Source of the DNA: Methylococcaceae bacterium
Lineage (GTDB): Bacteria; Pseudomonadota; Gammaproteobacteria; Methylococcales; Methylococcaceae
Length of the DNA stretch: 18,198 bases
Direction of reading: 5' to 3'
Assembly: GCA_012026715.1 (NCBI GenBank)
Contig: VEPB01000177.1
Coordinates: forward strand, 1-18,198
The notes beneath the pieces were generated by a model. The model worked only from the letters and a program-made list of their open reading frames with translations. It was not told where the DNA came from and did not search any database. Position 1 is the stretch's first letter, and each line of letters starts with the position of its first letter. Positions 1 to 7,227 of this stretch are shown here, piece by piece. Position numbers and translations under genes: made by a program.

Positions 1-25
1 CCACGCAGGCCAGTCTTGCGGGTGT

Positions 26-439
26 TTAGTCCGGCGGAGGTCGCTCGTCCCCGCGCAAAACGGCTTCACAGTCACTGCACCCGAGCAGGGTGACCGCCCC
101 TTCGGGCGCGATCAACCGCGCCGTTCCGCCAGCCCTGATTTCCCAATGCCAGGCGCCGCCGTCACCCTCTGCCACACCGCGGACCCAGCACGGCAGGTGA
201 TCGAAGCGGTCATGCAATGCCTGGGCATCGACCCGTTGCGCGCGCTGGAAGAACCAGCGGGCCTGCTCGCCGCTGAGGTGAAAGCCGCGGCAAAATTCGC
301 CATCGGCCTCCGAGCCGGCAGCTTCCACGCGGAAATCTCCGAGATGGCCAGTCCGCCCTGGGCTAGCCCAAGCTACGGCCAGGACCGCCGGGAACACCAA
401 CAGAGCCAGATTTGGAGCGCTTTTCCGAACGGTTGCCAT
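26..439 (-). CDS. Small exported four-cysteine protein, function unknown
   Basis: A protein of about 137 residues that I cannot assign to a named family. Residues 1-25 look like a Sec signal peptide: a basic N-terminus (MATVRKS), a hydrophobic core (LALLVFPAVLAV) and an Ala-Trp-Ala site before Ser26. The mature part is small and soluble, with cysteines at 50, 84, 121 and 124; the last two form a CSDC motif near the C-terminus. Tryptophans cluster in the middle (WHWEIRAGG at 98-106). Four cysteines in an exported protein suggest two disulfides or a metal or haem-like site, but this is inference. The ATG at 439 is chosen because the signal peptide begins there. A start at 478 (MGADRALK) would overlap the end of queG by 11 bases and put charged residues before the signal. 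The gene lies 28 bases after queG on the same strand and may be co-transcribed with it. Confidence 0.7.
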   Translation of the reverse strand: MATVRKSAPNLALLVFPAVLAVAWASPGRTGHLGDFRVEAAGSEADGEFCRGFHLSGEQARWFFQRAQRVDAQALHDRFDHLPCWVRGVAEGDGGAWHWEIRAGGTARLIAPEGAVTLLGCSDCEAVLRGDERPPPD

Positions 440-467
440 GGCTTGATCCGTTGCTTTCAGGGCCCTA

Positions 468-1565
468 TCAGCGCCCATGCCGCTCCAGCGCCCAAGCCAC
501 GTGCTCCCGCACCAGCACCTCGGCGTGGCCGGCTCGGGCCTGCAGGGCGGCGATGACCGCGGGACTGGAAGGCGCATTGCCCAGAGCCACCGCCAGATTG
601 CGCAGCCAGGACAGATAACCGATGCGTCGGATGGCCGAGCCCTCGGTCTTGCGCAGAAAGGTGGCCTCGTTCCAGCTGAACAGTTCCACCAGCGTGGCCG
701 CTTCGAGACCATGACGCGGCAAAAAATCCGACTCCTCGGTGAGCTTGGCGTAGCGGTTCCAGGGACAGACCAGTTGGCAGTCGTCGCAGCCATAGACTCG
801 GTTACCCAGGGCGACGCGAAATTGTTCCGGGATCGCCCCCTTCAATTCGATGGTGAGATAAGAAATGCAGCGGCGGGCATCGAGCCTATAGGGCGCGACG
901 ATGGCGCTGGTGGGGCAAACGTCCAAACACGCCCTGCACGAACCGCAATGGGCGCTGACCGGCGCGTCGGTCGGCAGGTCCAGGTCCACGTAAATTTCCC
1001 CCAGGAAGAACCACGACCCGTCCTTGCGATCGAGCAGATTGGTGTGCTTGCCGATCCAGCCCAGTCCCGCTTTGGCCGCCAACGCTTTTTCCAGGACCGG
1101 CGAGCTGTCGGTGAAGACCCGGTATCCGAACGGGCCCGCCGTAGCGGCGATCCGGTCCGCCAGCTTCTGCAGGCGGGAACGCAGTAGCTTGTGATAGTCC
1201 CGACCCACGGCATAGCGGGAGATATAGGCGGCCTCGGGACGCTCCAGAAGATCGGTCAGGGTTTCTCTCGATTGCGGTAGATAGTCCATGCGGGCGCTGA
1301 TCACTCGCACCGTCCCCGGCACCAGTTCCGCCGGCCGGCTGCGGCGAGTACCGTGGCGCGACATGTAGTCCAGTTCGCCGGAGAAGCCTGCCTCCAGCCA
1401 ATCCAAAAGGTGGCTTTCAGCGGCCGCCAGATCGATATCGGCGATCCCGACCTTCTGAAACCCCAGTTCTCGGCCCCACTGTTTGACACGCCGGGCCAGC
1501 GTCGCGGTATCGAGGACGCCGGAGGGGTTCGCGGTGGCAGGAGAATGGTTCAGAATGCGGCTCAT
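468..1565 (-). CDS. queG: Epoxyqueuosine reductase QueG
   Basis: Cobalamin-dependent, iron-sulfur reductase that converts epoxyqueuosine to queuosine in the wobble position of GUN-anticodon tRNAs, in the cytoplasm. The 365 residues match the usual family length (about 380 in E. coli). The N-terminal domain contains the conserved FTDSSPVLEKALAAKAG stretch (151-167; Asp153 is the expected catalytic acid) followed by GLGWIGKHTNLL. Eight cysteines for two [4Fe-4S] clusters are visible: CGSCRACLDVCP at 207-218, Cys233, and CDDCQLVCPWN at 260-270. The C-terminal 60 residues (LSWLRNLAVALGN onwards) look like the HEAT-like tail. Its start lies 35 bases from the chosen nnr start on the opposite strand, the same divergent arrangement as in E. 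coli. No clear Shine-Dalgarno precedes the ATG, so the exact start is less certain than the identity. Confidence 0.97.
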   Translation of the reverse strand: MSRILNHSPATANPSGVLDTATLARRVKQWGRELGFQKVGIADIDLAAAESHLLDWLEAGFSGELDYMSRHGTRRSRPAELVPGTVRVISARMDYLPQSRETLTDLLERPEAAYISRYAVGRDYHKLLRSRLQKLADRIAATAGPFGYRVFTDSSPVLEKALAAKAGLGWIGKHTNLLDRKDGSWFFLGEIYVDLDLPTDAPVSAHCGSCRACLDVCPTSAIVAPYRLDARRCISYLTIELKGAIPEQFRVALGNRVYGCDDCQLVCPWNRYAKLTEESDFLPRHGLEAATLVELFSWNEATFLRKTEGSAIRRIGYLSWLRNLAVALGNAPSSPAVIAALQARAGHAEVLVREHVAWALERHGR

Positions 1566-1600
1566 CGATGATCTACGCCCGTAATCCGGACTATCTTCCC

Positions 1601-3085
1601 ATGAACGCCGCCGCGCCGCTGCCCCCCGACCTGTACCGTGCCGATCAGGTACGCGCCATGGACCGCCATGCCATCGACGACCTGGGCATCCCCGGCATCG
1701 AACTGATGCGCCGGGCCGGCCGGGCCGCCTTCGCGGAGTTGCGGCGGCGCTGGCCCGACGTGCGGACCGTCTCGGTGCTGTGCGGCGCCGGCAACAATGG
1801 CGGCGACGGCTACGTCGTGGCCAAGCTGGCGCTGGAAGCGGGCATGGACGCTCGCGCCTACCCGGTGGCGCCGCCGGACCGGCTGCAGGGCGACGCGCAA
1901 ACCGCCTATCGAGACTACCGGGAAGCCGGCGGATCGGTGCTGGATTTCATCCCCGCCGACTTCGAGGGCGCCGAAATCCTGGTGGATGGACTGCTGGGCA
2001 CCGGGCTGGACCGTGAGGTATCCGGCCCGTATGCGGCGCTGATCGAGGCCGTCAACCGCTACCGCGGCGGCGTATTGGCGCTTGACATACCCTCGGGCCT
2101 GAATGCGGACACCGGCAGCGTCATGGGACTGGCGGTCCGAGCCCATGCCACCATCAGCTTCATCGGACTCAAGCGCGGCCTGTTCACCGGCGATGGCCCC
2201 GACCATGCCGGAGAAGTGATCTTCGACAGCCTCGAGACGCCCGCCAAGGTGCAAAAGTCTCAACCAGCCTCCGCCCGCCTGCTGCCGGCCTGGCGTTGCC
2301 CGCTGCCGCGGCGGCCACGCAACAGCCACAAGGGTCTGTTCGGCCATGTTCTGCTGCTGGGCGGAGAACAGGGCTACAGCGGCGCCATCCGGCTGGCGGC
2401 GGAAGCTGCCGCGCGGGTCGGCGCGGGTCTGGTCAGCATCGCAACCCGGCCGGAGCACGCCGGTCTCATCAATCTGACCCGGCCGGAACTGATGAGCCAT
2501 GGTATCGACGATCCCGCCGACCTGCAGCCGTTACTGGAGCGTGCCGGGGTGCTGGCGGTCGGCCCCGGCCTGGGACGGACTCCGTGGTCGCGGGCGATGC
2601 TGGATGTCGCTCTGGCCAGTGCCCTGCCGCTCGTGGTGGATGCCGATGCGCTAAACCTGCTGGCTGAATCCCCCGTTCGCCGCGACGATTGGGTATTGAC
2701 CCCCCATCCCGGTGAAGCCGCCAAGCTGCTGGGCTGGGACAGCCGGCGCATCCAGCACGACCGCTTCGCCGCCGTGACCGAACTGCAGCGCAGGTACGGC
2801 GGCGGCGTGGTGCTCAAGGGCTGCGGCAGTCTGATCCAGGGCCCGGAGGGGCCACCTCAGGTGTGCCGCCAGGGCAATCCGGGCATGGCGACCGGCGGGA
2901 TGGGCGATGTGCTGACCGGGGTGATCGCCGCCTTGCTGGCCCAAGGCCTGGACATCTCCGAAGCGGCTCGTGCCGGCGTTGCGCTGCATGCGGCGGCCGG
3001 CGATCTGGCAACCGGCGAAGGCGGCGAGCGCGGCTTGCTGGCGGCTGATCTGATGCCGGCGCTACGGCGGCTGGTGAATGCATGA
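1601..3085 (+). CDS. nnr: Bifunctional NAD(P)H-hydrate epimerase / ADP-dependent dehydratase
   Basis: Cytoplasmic metabolite-repair enzyme. The N-terminal half epimerises R-NAD(P)HX to S-NAD(P)HX, and the C-terminal half dehydrates S-NAD(P)HX using ADP. The N-terminal YjeF_N domain (about 10-215) has the GAGNNGGDGYVVA loop at 62-74 and the VDGLLGTGL motif at 128-136. The C-terminal ribokinase-like domain has HKGLFGHVLLLGG (243-255), AVGPGLGR (319-326), VVDADALNLL (345-354), LTPHPGEAAKLLG (366-378) and NPGMATGGMGDVLTG (426-440), which carries the catalytic aspartate. An in-frame ATG at 1568 would add 11 residues and leave only 2 bases to queG. I prefer 1601 because it gives an N-terminus (MNAAAPLPPDLYRADQ) of the usual family length, but neither start has a good ribosome binding site. 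The stop overlaps tsaE by ATGA, which implies translational coupling. Confidence 0.96.
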   Translation: MNAAAPLPPDLYRADQVRAMDRHAIDDLGIPGIELMRRAGRAAFAELRRRWPDVRTVSVLCGAGNNGGDGYVVAKLALEAGMDARAYPVAPPDRLQGDAQTAYRDYREAGGSVLDFIPADFEGAEILVDGLLGTGLDREVSGPYAALIEAVNRYRGGVLALDIPSGLNADTGSVMGLAVRAHATISFIGLKRGLFTGDGPDHAGEVIFDSLETPAKVQKSQPASARLLPAWRCPLPRRPRNSHKGLFGHVLLLGGEQGYSGAIRLAAEAAARVGAGLVSIATRPEHAGLINLTRPELMSHGIDDPADLQPLLERAGVLAVGPGLGRTPWSRAMLDVALASALPLVVDADALNLLAESPVRRDDWVLTPHPGEAAKLLGWDSRRIQHDRFAAVTELQRRYGGGVVLKGCGSLIQGPEGPPQVCRQGNPGMATGGMGDVLTGVIAALLAQGLDISEAARAGVALHAAAGDLATGEGGERGLLAADLMPALRRLVNA

Positions 3086-3567
3086 TCCAGATACTTCCTG
3101 ACGAAGCCGCCACCCTCGACTTCGGCGCCCGCCTGTTTCCTCTGCTGCGGCCGGGAATGCTGATATCCCTGCGCGGCGACCTGGGTGCCGGCAAGACCAC
3201 TCTGGTGCGCGGCTGCCTCAGGGCAGCCGGACATACCGGCAATGTCAAGAGCCCCACCTACACCCTGGTGGAGGAATACCGGCTGGAGGCTTTCACCGTA
3301 TTCCACTTCGACCTGTACCGCCTCAAGGACCCGGAAGAACTGGAATGGATGGGCCTACGCGACTACCTGTCGGACCAAAGCCTTTGTTTCGTGGAATGGC
3401 CGGAACAGGCCGGCGATCTGCTGCCCCCGGCGGATCTGGAGATCACGCTGAACGCGGCCGGAGCCGGTCGCCGGCTGGAGGCACGGGCTCCCGACGGCTG
3501 CGGCCGAACGGTGCTGGAGGCGTTGGCAATGCCGCCGACAACGCGGGCGACCGACCCACGCGATTGA
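3082..3567 (+). CDS. tsaE: tRNA threonylcarbamoyladenosine biosynthesis ATPase TsaE
   Basis: ATPase subunit of the TsaB-TsaD-TsaE complex that makes N6-threonylcarbamoyladenosine at position 37 of ANN-decoding tRNAs. The Walker A loop GDLGAGKTT lies at 32-40. It is followed by the family signatures VKSPTYTLVEEY, FHFDLYRL and CFVEWPEQA. The protein has 161 residues, normal for the family (about 150-160). The start ATG shares an ATGA with the nnr stop codon. An essential tRNA enzyme coupled to nnr and followed by an amidase is the standard gammaproteobacterial order. The last 15 or so residues (MPPTTRATDPRD) look like a disordered tail. Confidence 0.97.
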   Translation: MIQILPDEAATLDFGARLFPLLRPGMLISLRGDLGAGKTTLVRGCLRAAGHTGNVKSPTYTLVEEYRLEAFTVFHFDLYRLKDPEELEWMGLRDYLSDQSLCFVEWPEQAGDLLPPADLEITLNAAGAGRRLEARAPDGCGRTVLEALAMPPTTRATDPRD

Positions 3568-3582
3568 GGAGATTGTCTCAAT
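3563..3582 (+). repeat. Inverted repeat over the tsaE stop codon
   Basis: ATTGAG (3563-3568) and CTCAAT (3577-3582) are perfect inverted arms around an 8-base loop. The left arm contains the tsaE stop codon and the right arm is followed by TTTC. It could form a short stem that weakly attenuates read-through into the amidase gene. The stem is only 6 bp and there is no real U-tract, so I do not call it a terminator. Confidence 0.3.
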
Positions 3583-3629
3583 TTCGCAACACTCAGTTCC
3601 GGCAGCAACTCGAAATCCAGAAAAATCTC

Positions 3630-3658
3630 TTGCCGAACAATGCGCTCCGAGCTATGTT
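3630..3658 (+). promoter_or_regulatory. Possible sigma70 promoter for the amidase gene
   Basis: TTGCCG (3630-3635) and TATGTT (3653-3658) are separated by 17 bases, each matching its consensus at 4 of 6 positions. It lies in the 124-base gap between tsaE and the amidase gene, 33 bases before the ATG. The gap is the only sizeable one in this plus-strand run, so a separate promoter here is plausible but unproven. Confidence 0.3.
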
Positions 3659-3691
3659 TCATAGTCCGGCCCTACCGATACGAATTTGCGT

Positions 3692-4702
3692 ATGCGCAAC
3701 TCGATCATCACCAGCATCCTGCTCGCCAGTTTTGTGCAGCCAGCCTTCGCCGTCACCGCCATGACACCGCGCATGGCAGCCCCGGGCAAGCCCACAGCAA
3801 CCACGCCCGTTCCGGCAAAGAACGGATCGAGCGCTGCGCGGCTCGCCGCCCATAAGCCGGCAAGCGCCAAACCCGAATCGGCGATAAAGCACACAAAAAC
3901 GGCGGCGAACCGTCCGCAGGCGGCCGGCAAATCCGCCATTTCCCTGAATCGCGGGATCGTCGTTGCGATCGACGCCGGCCATGGCGGCAAGGACACCGGA
4001 GCCATAGGCCCCAACGGCGCCCTGGAAAAGACCGTGACCCTGGCGATCGCCCGCAAGCTGGAAGGCATGCTCAGAGCGCAGCCGGGAATGCGACCGGTGC
4101 TGATCCGAAAACGGGATGAATTCATCGATCTGCGCGAACGTGCCGAATTGGGCCGCAAGGCCAAGGCGGACCTGTTCATCTCGCTGCACGCCGATGCCTA
4201 CGACAATGCCGAGGCCAAGGGTTCCTCGGTCTATACCCTGTCGCGCTCCGGCGCCACCAGCGAAGCGGCCCGGTGGCTGGCGGATGCCGAAAATGCCGCG
4301 GATTTGGTCGGCGGGACCAAGCTCAAGGGCCGCGGCAAGATTCTGGCATCGGTGCTGCTGGATCTGGCCCAGAATGCGTCGATCGAAGCCAGCGACAAGG
4401 CCGCCGTACGCATTCTGAAGGAACTGCAGAAGAGCAATCGGCTCCACCAGCAGCAGGTACAGAAGGCAGGCTTCGTGGTGCTCAAGTCCCCCGACGTGCC
4501 CTCCCTGCTGGTGGAAACCGCGTTCATCTCCAATGCCGATGAGGAGAAAAACCTCACCAACTCCAAGTACCAGGACCTGGTAGCGCGCTGCATCTTCAAT
4601 GGGGTCCGCAGTTATTTCAACCGCACCCGCACACCGCAGCCGGTGCCTCAGCGTACCGCGGCCAATGGGGATGTCCCCCTGAAACTGGCCGACCGGCGCT
4701 GA
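3692..4702 (+). CDS. amiB: Periplasmic N-acetylmuramoyl-L-alanine amidase (Amidase_3), no AMIN domain
   Basis: Zinc hydrolase that cleaves the amide bond between MurNAc and the stem peptide during daughter-cell separation. Residues 1-20 form a signal peptide ending AFA. Residues 21-85 are a low-complexity Ala/Pro/Lys linker. The catalytic domain runs from about 88 to 310: His97 in AIDAGHGGKDTGA, Glu112 in NGALEK and His166 in ISLHAD are the expected zinc ligands, and Glu275 in LLVETAFISN is the catalytic acid. An insertion rich in predicted helix (about 188-255) matches the autoinhibitory segment of the divisome-controlled AmiA/B/C amidases. AmiB and AmiC normally start with a septum-targeting AMIN domain (total about 420-445 residues). 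Here the 336-residue protein has only the linker and no C-terminal LysM. The symbol rests on gene order after tsaE. ATG 3692 is preferred over a TTG two codons upstream. Confidence 0.9.
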   Translation: MRNSIITSILLASFVQPAFAVTAMTPRMAAPGKPTATTPVPAKNGSSAARLAAHKPASAKPESAIKHTKTAANRPQAAGKSAISLNRGIVVAIDAGHGGKDTGAIGPNGALEKTVTLAIARKLEGMLRAQPGMRPVLIRKRDEFIDLRERAELGRKAKADLFISLHADAYDNAEAKGSSVYTLSRSGATSEAARWLADAENAADLVGGTKLKGRGKILASVLLDLAQNASIEASDKAAVRILKELQKSNRLHQQQVQKAGFVVLKSPDVPSLLVETAFISNADEEKNLTNSKYQDLVARCIFNGVRSYFNRTRTPQPVPQRTAANGDVPLKLADRR

Positions 4703-4748
4703 CGATGGCTTGCTTGATAGGCTGAAACGCTCCCGCGGGCGCCGGCTC

Positions 4749-6680
4749 TTACGCGTAAAGGCTCAAAGAACTGCCGTCGCTACGGCCATGCGGGGCGGCG
4801 TCACCTGAAGTAGCCGGCTCGGGAGCTTGGGCGAAACTGCCTTGCGGGGCAGCAGCACCGCCGCCCTGAGGATTGCGGCCGAAATCAAACTGGGCGGTGG
4901 CCGGCTGACGCTGCTGATCGCCGCCTAAGGACTGCTGCGACACATTGACGTCCACCAAGCTGAGGTTCTGCTCACCCAACATCTCCCGGAGCTTGGGCAC
5001 CGCCGACTCGATCGCCTCCCGCACCGCGGCATGATGCGACACGAACTGGATGCTGGCCTGGTCCCGGATGAGGTCGACCCGCACCTCCAGGGGACCGAGG
5101 TGAGCCGGATTGAGCCTGATCTCCGCGGTTTGAATACCGTTCTTGAGACCGGCCAGCCAGTTTACCCGTTCGCCCAATTCCTCCGACCAGCCGGGGTGCT
5201 GCACGGGAGTCCGAAGCTCCGTTTGTGCCTTGGTCGTGGCGACCTCAACCGGCTTCGATTCGGCGGTCGCGACCGCAACGGCGGCAGCGACGCCATCTTT
5301 GACCGGAACCGGCGCCAACTCTGACTCTTCCGATTCCATCGCAACCGCCTGTTCGCGAACGGCTGCGGGAGCTTGCGCGACCGCCTGCCCCAGAGGATCG
5401 GCATCGGATGCCGAACGCTTCACCAGTCGCTCCAGACCGCTAAGATTCCTGGCATCACTCTCCGCCGGCTTGGGACTGCTGCGGGGGGGCACACCCGTCT
5501 TGGCGATCACCACGGCAGGCGGGACCAATGCGTCCCGAACCACTTCGGCCACCGGCTCTGCGCCACTGGCGTCGCCTTTCAGTTCGGGAGCCTCGGGAGC
5601 GCGCTGCAACAGACGCACGATGACCGGGTCGATCGCGGCAGCGGCGTCGCCGTCCGCCATTCCTAGACCGCCCTGAGGCTGATCAGCGGCCGCCTTTGAA
5701 ACCGTGCCGCTGGCGCTGAGCGCCACCGGATCGGCAGCCCTAGGCTCGGCCGCGGGTGAAACCGGGCTGCGGCCCGGAGTCTTGCCGCTACTGGCAAGGA
5801 CATAGGCATCGGCCGGCAGCGCTTTGTCGCGCTGCTGCTGAACATCCGGCATTTCTGCATCAGCCGCCGAGACCGCGCGCTCCGGAACGGCACGCACCAC
5901 AGCGGAAGCAGGATTTTCAACCGGAACGGCCAGCGCTGGCGTCTGGGGGCGCAAGGACGCCGCGGCCGCGTCGGTAAAGCCGGGCGTAGTCGGGCGAACA
6001 TCCGGATCAGCGGGCACCTTTTCAACCGCGTCAGGTTCAACCGCGTCAAGCTGCGATGCCAAGGCCTCACCCATGGGCAACCCCGCCGCGCGCAGCATTT
6101 GCACCAGTTCACCCACGGCCCGGTGCGCCGAGGCTGCCGTCGGAGCCGCCCCGAGGCTTTCCGAGTGCGCCTCCACGCTGGCCAGTGCCTCCTGCGGAAC
6201 CGCAGCGGGCACCGCCGACGGCACCAGCCGCTGCATCAGATCCTGCAACCACTGCTCCGCGCCGGACGCCAAGGGCAAACCGCTCGGGTGAGTATCGTCG
6301 TCGGCTTCCGGCAAGGATTTGCCGCCGGGGGCCTTTTCCTGGCCGGCAACTGCCGCTCCGGCCGGATCCCCGGCCATCACCGCTCCGTCCTTCCAACTCG
6401 CCACCACCGCCTTGAGCCGATCAACCAGCGCTTCCACGGATATTGGCGCAGGAGTCCGGCCCGCAGTCTGGCTGCCGCTGCCCTCCGACACCCCGTTACC
6501 GGCCTCGATCGCCGCGGAAGCCGGAGTAACGGCCGCCTGCATGTGCTGTAGCAGGGCTTGCAGGAATGCCGCGGGATCCCCGCCGGCAGCGTCCGTCGAC
6601 GTTCCGGAGGCGGTACCAGCGGCACTTCCCGGCCATATTTGCTGAATCTGGTTCAGCAGCAACAAATTGTCGGTACTCAT
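4749..6680 (-). CDS. fliK: Flagellar hook-length control protein FliK
   Basis: Exported molecular ruler that measures the hook and switches the type III export gate (FlhB) from hook to filament substrates. Most of the 643 residues are Ala/Pro/Val/Glu-rich and low in complexity, as expected for an unfolded ruler. The conserved C-terminal Flg_hook domain (about 495-585) is recognised by the run RLNPAHLGPLEVRV (522-535), then a segment with IQFVSHHAAVREAIE and LREMLGEQNLSLVDVNVS. A Gln/Gly-rich tail follows. The ATG at 6680 has a GGAG 8 bases upstream; a TTG 10 codons earlier (6710) would hide that site. It is long for the family (about 400 residues in Salmonella). It is the last gene of the flagellar block, 69 bases after fliJ, with its own sigma54-type promoter in the gap, and it converges on the amidase gene. 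Confidence 0.92.
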   Translation of the reverse strand: MSTDNLLLLNQIQQIWPGSAAGTASGTSTDAAGGDPAAFLQALLQHMQAAVTPASAAIEAGNGVSEGSGSQTAGRTPAPISVEALVDRLKAVVASWKDGAVMAGDPAGAAVAGQEKAPGGKSLPEADDDTHPSGLPLASGAEQWLQDLMQRLVPSAVPAAVPQEALASVEAHSESLGAAPTAASAHRAVGELVQMLRAAGLPMGEALASQLDAVEPDAVEKVPADPDVRPTTPGFTDAAAASLRPQTPALAVPVENPASAVVRAVPERAVSAADAEMPDVQQQRDKALPADAYVLASSGKTPGRSPVSPAAEPRAADPVALSASGTVSKAAADQPQGGLGMADGDAAAAIDPVIVRLLQRAPEAPELKGDASGAEPVAEVVRDALVPPAVVIAKTGVPPRSSPKPAESDARNLSGLERLVKRSASDADPLGQAVAQAPAAVREQAVAMESEESELAPVPVKDGVAAAVAVATAESKPVEVATTKAQTELRTPVQHPGWSEELGERVNWLAGLKNGIQTAEIRLNPAHLGPLEVRVDLIRDQASIQFVSHHAAVREAIESAVPKLREMLGEQNLSLVDVNVSQQSLGGDQQRQPATAQFDFGRNPQGGGAAAPQGSFAQAPEPATSGDAAPHGRSDGSSLSLYA

Positions 6681-6688
6681 GGTGGTAT

Positions 6689-6692
6689 CTCC
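6689..6692 (-). promoter_or_regulatory. Ribosome binding site of fliK
   Basis: GGAG on the minus strand, 8 bases before the ATG at 6680 (GGAGATACCACC-ATG). It supports the ATG over the upstream in-frame TTG at 6710. Confidence 0.75.
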
Positions 6693-6716
6693 GGATTTCT
6701 GTTCTATCAAAATGCA

Positions 6717-6732
6717 AGCAGAAACAATGCCA
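6717..6732 (-). promoter_or_regulatory. Sigma54 (-24/-12) promoter for fliK
   Basis: Minus-strand TGGCATTGTTTCTGCT matches the consensus TGGCACG-N4-TTGCW at 8 of the 10 most conserved positions, with GG and GC exactly 12 bases apart. It sits in the 69-base fliJ-fliK gap, beginning 17 bases after the fliJ stop. The expected transcription start is near 6706, giving a leader of about 26 bases to the fliK ATG. Confidence 0.65.
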
Positions 6733-6749
6733 ACGACACGTTCAGCGTC

Positions 6750-7214
6750 TCACATCAGCAGGGACAACAGTGTCTTGCCGCCACTGCCGCGCCGGCTGCC
6801 GACCCGATCGTCCTGCTCCGATTGTTCGCGCCGCTGTTCCTGCGCCTGCTCGGCCGCGGCCAGCCGGGCGATCAGCTTTTGCAGGCCCAGCAGCTTGCGG
6901 TGAGCCTCTTCCCAAGCCAGCCGCAGGGCATCGAGCTCCCGCTCGAGCTGCTGGATCGTCCGCTCCTGCTCGGCGATCGCCTTGTTGATCTTGTGCAGGA
7001 AACTGCGAAATTCGTTGAGGCGGTGGACGCTCAGCCCTTGTTGGCCAGCCTGTTGGAAGCGATCCGCATACCCGCTGCGGAACCCCTGCAGGTTTTCGAG
7101 GGCGGCCCGGGCCGAAGCGAGCCGCTGCCGGCCCTCGCCCAAGGCTTGAGCGGCCTGATGCTCGCCGCGCTCGGCCAGTTCAACGATGGGGGTCATTTTC
7201 TTAAGCCGGCTCAC
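6750..7214 (-). CDS. fliJ: Flagellar export chaperone/stalk FliJ
   Basis: Soluble coiled-coil component of the flagellar type III export apparatus. It forms the central stalk of the FliI ATPase ring and interacts with FlhA. The 154 residues are almost entirely predicted helix with heptad character (for example the run of ALENLQ, NKAIAEQERTIQQLERELDALR and LLGLQKLIARLAAAEQ) and a charged C-terminus (QEQRREQSEQDD). Length is typical (about 147 in Salmonella). The start is a GTG at 7214, supported by a strong GGAGG 6 bases upstream in the 13-base gap after fliI. Identity rests on coiled-coil character and on position directly after fliI, since FliJ sequences are poorly conserved. Confidence 0.92.
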   Translation of the reverse strand: MSRLKKMTPIVELAERGEHQAAQALGEGRQRLASARAALENLQGFRSGYADRFQQAGQQGLSVHRLNEFRSFLHKINKAIAEQERTIQQLERELDALRLAWEEAHRKLLGLQKLIARLAAAEQAQEQRREQSEQDDRVGSRRGSGGKTLLSLLM

Positions 7215-7220
7215 GGTTCA

Positions 7221-7225
7221 CCTCC
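7221..7225 (-). promoter_or_regulatory. Ribosome binding site that fixes the fliJ GTG start
   Basis: GGAGG on the minus strand with a 6-base spacer (TGAACC) to GTG at 7212-7214. It is the strongest Shine-Dalgarno I noticed in the window and decides the non-ATG start of fliJ. Confidence 0.8.
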
Positions 7226-7227
7226 CC

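Noticed and set aside
26..793. A 255-codon open frame on the minus strand extending far upstream of the small exported protein
   Set aside because: Its first half runs through queG in another frame with Arg/Pro/Ser/Trp-rich composition typical of a shadow; the real protein begins at the signal peptide (439).
4693..4745. CCGGCGC/GCGCCGG arms between the amidase and fliK as a bidirectional terminator
   Set aside because: The loop is 39 bases, the arms partly lie in the amidase coding sequence, and there is no U-tract on either strand.
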